In this document: one piece after another, positions 59,393 to 63,275 of the stretch
Numbering within the stretch: the first letter of the stretch is position 1
How the letters are laid out: each line of letters opens with the position of its first letter
Source: a virus
Reading direction: 5' to 3' (one strand)
Length of the DNA: 63,275 bases
IMG/VR virus record: IMGVR_UViG_3300027861_000023
Span: 1-63,275 of that record
Made by a program: the position numbers and the translations under genes
The notes under the pieces: model-generated
What the model was told of the DNA's origin: nothing
Database searches by the model: none
Seen by the model: only the letters and a program-made list of their open reading frames with translations

Positions 59393-59803
59393 ATGAAATT
59401 ATCTGTACGAAAGTTAGAAGAAAAAGATTGGGAAGTTTTACCAACATGGTGGAATGAGTGGCCTAAGTGGGTGCAACCAGCAAGAGATGCATTACCTGAC
59501 AATGGTTTAGGTGGTTTAATGATTGAAAAAGGTGGTATTCCTGTTTTTGCAGGATTTATATATGAAACTAATTCTAAAGGAGTTTGGTTAGAATGGATTA
59601 TATCAGATCCCGAATATAGGTTATCTGATAGACAAGAAGCTTTAGAGCTTTTAATTAGTAGTGCGGAAAAAATAGCAATAGAAAAAGGATTTAAATATGT
59701 TTTATTTATAGGTAAACATAATAATCTAATTGACACTTTTGAAAAATTAGGATGGCATGTTGACCGCACACCATCATACGAATTAATGAAAAAAATACAA
59801 TAA
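59393..59803 (+). CDS. GNAT-like acyltransferase-fold protein, 136 aa
   Basis: LSVRKLEEKDWEVLPTWWNEWP, GLGGLMIEKGGIPVFAGFIYET, LEWIISDPEYR, then EALELLISSAEKIAIEKGFKYVLFIGKHNNL and FEKLGWHV fit the GNAT fold strand by strand, with the acetyl-CoA region near DRQEALELL. Similar small GNAT-like proteins sit between tail and internal virion genes in many phages, function unknown. Confidence 0.7.
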   Translation: MKLSVRKLEEKDWEVLPTWWNEWPKWVQPARDALPDNGLGGLMIEKGGIPVFAGFIYETNSKGVWLEWIISDPEYRLSDRQEALELLISSAEKIAIEKGFKYVLFIGKHNNLIDTFEKLGWHVDRTPSYELMKKIQ

Positions 59804-59804
59804 C

Positions 59805-60443
59805 ATGGCAGTAGTAACATCAGCAGTAGTAGGAGTAGCCAGTGCAGGTTTCTCAATATACCAATCTTTTGAACAAAAAGCTAAAGCTGAAAGGAAAGCT
59901 AAAGAAGGAATGGAAGCATCGGACAAATTAATAGGTGAGGCTGAGATACTTGCTGAGAAAGAAATGTTAGCAGGAGTTCAGGTTCCTTTAGATGCGTTTG
60001 AATCAGAAGCAGAGCAAACCTTACAAAATTCAAAACAAATTATAGATACGCTTCAAGATGGAGATGCTAGATCTTTAGCTGCTGGAGCAGGATCTGTAGC
60101 TGGTCAAAATAACTTAATAGCTCAAGAAGCTCGTGAAGATAAAGCATCACTTATATATGAAAATGAATTAATGAAAGCTGAAGAAAAACAAGATATAAAT
60201 TCAGATTTAAAAGATTTTAAAGTAGCTCAAGCAGTTGATCAAAACCTGATGGCTAGAGATGCAGAAGAAGCTGCTGCACAGGCAACTAACAATATAGTAG
60301 CAGCTACAGGACAGATAATAACATCAGGTGCTTCTTTGGCTCCTTTGTTTCCAGGAGGAAATAAAACACAAGAGCAAAAACTTTTTGATAGACAAGAAAG
60401 ATTAGATGCTAGAATGGAAAGAAGAAGAACAAGAAATTCGTAA
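59805..60443 (+). CDS. Internal virion protein, gp14-like, 212 aa
   Basis: An N-terminal Ala/Val/Gly-rich membrane-seeking helix (AVVTSAVVGVASAGFSIYQSF) is followed by long Ala/Glu/Lys helices and an Arg-rich end (RQERLDARMERRRTRNS). This layout is that of T7 gp14-like ejection proteins, which form the outer-membrane part of the DNA channel. It precedes two very large internal proteins, as in podoviruses. Start lies one base after the GNAT stop. Confidence 0.7.
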   Translation: MAVVTSAVVGVASAGFSIYQSFEQKAKAERKAKEGMEASDKLIGEAEILAEKEMLAGVQVPLDAFESEAEQTLQNSKQIIDTLQDGDARSLAAGAGSVAGQNNLIAQEAREDKASLIYENELMKAEEKQDINSDLKDFKVAQAVDQNLMARDAEEAAAQATNNIVAATGQIITSGASLAPLFPGGNKTQEQKLFDRQERLDARMERRRTRNS

Positions 60444-60475
60444 GAGTGTTTAAGTAAAAGATTAAAAAAACAAAA

Positions 60476-63275
60476 ATGGCAGAAGATAATTCAGTACCAC
60501 AAGGAGCAAATAAATATTCTGTTTATGCTCAAAGAGACGTAGATAGCACACAATTTAACTGGGCAAACGCAGCAGCAGATATTACTAAATCCTTTACTGA
60601 TGTTCGAGATGATAGAAAAAAAAGAAAAGAAGATTTAGAAGATGGGTTTGATAAATCAATGTCTTTACTTCAAGAGGTAGAGGCAATGCAAACTAAAACT
60701 GCTGGAGAAAAAATAACAGCAGCTTCTCAGGCTTCTGTTGATGCGTTAGTTAAACAAAACGAACTGATGAAAAGTGGAAAGATTTCTGTCAGAGATTATC
60801 AAAGATTTGAAGCTAGGTTGAAAGCTGGTTATGCAAATGTAAACAAAGTTGTAAAAGGATGGGATAAATGGCAGGGTGAGACTAACACAAGAATGACAGA
60901 AGGAACAAGTGGTTATTTAGAAATTGGAAACGCTCAAGATGTTCAGCCTTTAGGTGATTTTTCAGACTATGAATTAGTAACGAATCCATTTACTGGAAAC
61001 TTATCTTATGCAAAGTTAGAAGCGGATCCAAACGATCCTAATAAAAAGATATTACCAAAAGATGCAAGTGCGTATAAACCACCATCAGAGGTTTTTGCAA
61101 GTATGAATTATCGTCAAAATAAATACGATGCTCGTAAAGCTGTTACAGGAATTACAGATAATGTAGCTACTGTTATAACAGCGTTTCAAGAATCATACGA
61201 AAAAGATGGTTCTGGAGGAAGTGTTAAAAGTCTTGAAGATTTTAGACAAATTGGAAAAGTTGGAACTTCTGGTTTAGGTTATAATGAATGGTTGGAATCT
61301 TCTGTTAACTCTGTGGTTAATAATACAACTGCTGGTCAAATTTTATATGATAATGGTTATGGCGCAGCTAAAACCCTGGGGGATTTTCAAAAACGTTTTC
61401 CAGGTTTAACACTAGATAAATGGATAAAATATAAAAATGATAATGGTGTTTTAACTCCTGATTATCAACCTGGTCAAATAAAGAAAGCAAAAGAAATAGT
61501 TAGAGATATGATTGAGTCTCAGATAGATAGTAAATTTACTCAGACTTCAGGAACAGGGCCTCAATCCGAATCAGCCACACAGGCTGCATTAAGATTAAAA
61601 AACGAAGCAGTTATAGTAGACTTAGATGTAGCCGCTAAAATTGCGGCTGGTAACTTTGATGATTTTATTTCGGCTGGATCTCAAGGGATTGTTGGGGTTA
61701 ACCAAAGGCTAACGGATGCTGGAATTAGATCAAAGGATGGTTTTATTGATTCTATTACAAGACAAGGAGATGAGATTATAATAGAATATCAAAGTACCAG
61801 AAAAGCTACTCCAATTAAAAGAAAAAACTCAGATGGTAGTTTTAGAACTACGGAAGAGATAGCAAAGGAAGTATACCAATTAATTTCTCCTAATGGACAA
61901 TCTTTTGTTAATGATTTAGCAACTGCTAAAAAAGGTGGATTTACGTTTGATTCAAATGTAAGGGATAAAACACCAGCAGAGGTTGAGTCTATGTTAGAGA
62001 TAGAAAAAGCAACAGAATATTTAATAGACAGCGGAGTTGCTAATCCAACACCAGCACAAATAACAGATGCTATTGAAAGTGGAGAAATTGAAGTTACACA
62101 AGAAGAGTTAAAAGAAGTAATGGAAAGCGGTGATATACCACAGGTATACGTTGGCGAAGATGCGGTACAATACGCTTCAGTAGAACCTTTAAAGGTTAAA
62201 AATGTAGGTGATAACATTCAAAGAAGTGTAGGAGCTAGTATGAATGACACAACAGGTGCAGATTATATAAAACAAAAATATAATTCTGTTATGGATAAAG
62301 ATGATGATAATTTAACTACAAACACAATTTATGGCCCAAGTTTTAGTGGCAAATCGGATAGAGCAAAAGCTCTACAAGGCCCTATGCAGGCAACACTAAA
62401 CGGTTATCTTCCTGTAAAATTAAAGGGAAAGGTAGACATGACTCTTAAAGATGATGGTACGATAGAGGTGAAATATGATAAAGAAACTTTAGATATACCT
62501 GGTGTTACTAACATAACTTTAGGTCAAGAAGAAACATTTGTAAAACTTGATGCTATAACAAACCAGATAGCTCAAGATGTTACAGCAAGGTATAATACAG
62601 TTAGGAGTTCTAGAAAAGGTGGATCGCCTACGCCAGCAGAAGTGGCGGATGCTACACCTACAACTCTAGTTATTGATGATATTATTGTTCAACCAATAAA
62701 TGCTCTTGAAGGTGATGATTTAGCAGTTATAGAAGGATCAGGCCCTATTACTGAAGATGTAGTTACTGAAGATGTAGTTACTGAAGATGTAGTTACTGAA
62801 GATGTAGTTACTGAAGATGTAGTTGCTGAAGATGTAGTTGCTGAAGATGTAGTTGCTGAAGATGTAGTTGCTGAAGATGTAGTTGCTGATGATTTAGTAT
62901 TTCCTGATGATGAAGGTTTTGACCTATATAGAAGCAACCTCAACAGGGATAAATCAACGGATAACGAGGTTGTTCTTGATGAGAATGAAGCTGCGTATAT
63001 GGAAAAACTTATTCAAAAAAGAATAGCTTTAAGTAAAATGCCAGGCGTTGGAAGTTCAAATGCAGATGGGCGAGAAGAAATATTAAGATCTATTGCCAAT
63101 GACAGCACTCTTACGGACAAAGAAAAAAAGGCTATATATAGAAGATATAGATATATAGATGACCTTCATCATGATTATTTAGATGCTTTTAATAATTCTC
63201 CATATCAGATAAAAGCTAGAGAAATTTTAAAGTCTAATATGACTATACCTGAAATGGATAAAGCATTAAAAGATG
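60476..63275 (+). CDS. Large virion protein with pentapeptide repeat and NlpC/P60 end (3' partial in window)
   Basis: The frame from the ATG at 60476 (AEDNSVPQGANKYSVYAQRD) stays open to the last base, 933 codons. An N-terminal helical part (to ~residue 140) is followed by a mixed region, then the DVVTE/DVVAE repeat (62756-62890). It then enters the same sequence as the window start, in the same frame (62999 equals 259 plus 62740), so the gene continues at base 1. The full product would be about 1120 residues ending in a cysteine peptidase. Likely a T7 gp15/16-type ejected protein with cell-wall activity. Shares no obvious similarity with the giant gene that follows it across the join. Confidence 0.75.
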   Translation, partial: MAEDNSVPQGANKYSVYAQRDVDSTQFNWANAAADITKSFTDVRDDRKKRKEDLEDGFDKSMSLLQEVEAMQTKTAGEKITAASQASVDALVKQNELMKSGKISVRDYQRFEARLKAGYANVNKVVKGWDKWQGETNTRMTEGTSGYLEIGNAQDVQPLGDFSDYELVTNPFTGNLSYAKLEADPNDPNKKILPKDASAYKPPSEVFASMNYRQNKYDARKAVTGITDNVATVITAFQESYEKDGSGGSVKSLEDFRQIGKVGTSGLGYNEWLESSVNSVVNNTTAGQILYDNGYGAAKTLGDFQKRFPGLTLDKWIKYKNDNGVLTPDYQPGQIKKAKEIVRDMIESQIDSKFTQTSGTGPQSESATQAALRLKNEAVIVDLDVAAKIAAGNFDDFISAGSQGIVGVNQRLTDAGIRSKDGFIDSITRQGDEIIIEYQSTRKATPIKRKNSDGSFRTTEEIAKEVYQLISPNGQSFVNDLATAKKGGFTFDSNVRDKTPAEVESMLEIEKATEYLIDSGVANPTPAQITDAIESGEIEVTQEELKEVMESGDIPQVYVGEDAVQYASVEPLKVKNVGDNIQRSVGASMNDTTGADYIKQKYNSVMDKDDDNLTTNTIYGPSFSGKSDRAKALQGPMQATLNGYLPVKLKGKVDMTLKDDGTIEVKYDKETLDIPGVTNITLGQEETFVKLDAITNQIAQDVTARYNTVRSSRKGGSPTPAEVADATPTTLVIDDIIVQPINALEGDDLAVIEGSGPITEDVVTEDVVTEDVVTEDVVTEDVVAEDVVAEDVVAEDVVAEDVVADDLVFPDDEGFDLYRSNLNRDKSTDNEVVLDENEAAYMEKLIQKRIALSKMPGVGSSNADGREEILRSIANDSTLTDKEKKAIYRRYRYIDDLHHDYLDAFNNSPYQIKAREILKSNMTIPEMDKALKD
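62741..63275. repeat. Terminal direct overlap, right end
   Basis: Pairs with 1-535 (offset 62740). Thirteen base differences lie in 11 codons outside the array, and the array itself differs in unit number and Thr/Ala composition. Confidence 0.85.
62756..62890 (+). repeat. 15-bp in-frame tandem repeat (DVVTE/DVVAE), right copy
   Basis: Nine units: four DVVTE, four DVVAE and a last DVVAD. The left copy has at least ten units with a 7:3 ratio. So both copy number and the Thr-Ala boundary differ between the two copies. Confidence 0.95.

Noticed and set aside
62689-62943. Minus-strand frame with SSATT/SSVTT repeats
   Set aside because: Antisense shadow of the DVVTE array; no start context and the plus-strand frame is continuous with the gene on both sides.

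Overview
This window is essentially a complete tailed-phage genome, almost certainly of a Bacteroidota (flavobacterial, probably aquatic) host. The host call rests on three observations: very AT-rich DNA with few Shine-Dalgarno sites, a -7 promoter box of the Bacteroidota type (TAnnTTTG, here TATATTTG or TATCTTTG) in many plus-strand gaps, and Bacteroidota-type families (VirE_N primase, DUF3127 OB-fold). The first 535 bases match the last 535 (offset 62740) with scattered substitutions, and the terminal gene reads in frame across the join. The natural reading is a circularly permuted or circular map of about 62.74 kb whose two ends come from two variants. No integrase, DNA polymerase or RNA polymerase was recognised.

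Layout. (1) From 59.4 kb through the join to 11.3 kb, plus strand: an injection-apparatus block. It holds a GNAT-like protein, a 212-aa internal virion protein, a virion protein of about 1120 aa with a pentapeptide repeat and a C-terminal NlpC/P60 hydrolase, and a 3411-aa giant protein with an HExxH metalloprotease-like motif. (2) 11.4-25.3 kb, minus strand: replication and recombination genes (VRR-NUC, SNF2-type helicase, VirE_N/SF3 primase-helicase, DUF3127, RecE-like exonuclease, ERF annealing protein, DnaA-C-like protein). These lie downstream of a dense array of small orphan genes in the direction of transcription. Short iterons lie between the helicase and the primase. (3) 25.3-30.0 kb, a switch region: a 700-base gap, an isolated 57-aa gene, a GroEL-GroES pair on the plus strand, then a calcineurin-like phosphoesterase and a winged-helix-like protein on the minus strand. 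(4) 30.1-59.4 kb, plus strand: a cluster of tiny basic Cys-containing proteins, lysis genes (TM protein, DUF5675, 3TM holin), fibre and receptor-binding proteins, a second GroES-like protein, a 2OG-Fe(II) oxygenase, terminase, portal, scaffold, major capsid protein, connectors, a 1604-aa tail protein and accessory tail proteins.

How it works together (inference). The minus-strand block is probably expressed early and handles replication by annealing and recombination plus helicase-primase, borrowing the host polymerases. The plus-strand block is late, with internal promoters and strong hairpin terminators around the capsid genes. The phage brings its own chaperonin and co-chaperonin, plausibly for capsid or giant-protein folding. 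The gene order (connectors, very large tail protein, small membrane-active internal protein, two very large internal proteins with a hydrolase) fits a short-tailed podovirus-like virion that ejects internal proteins.
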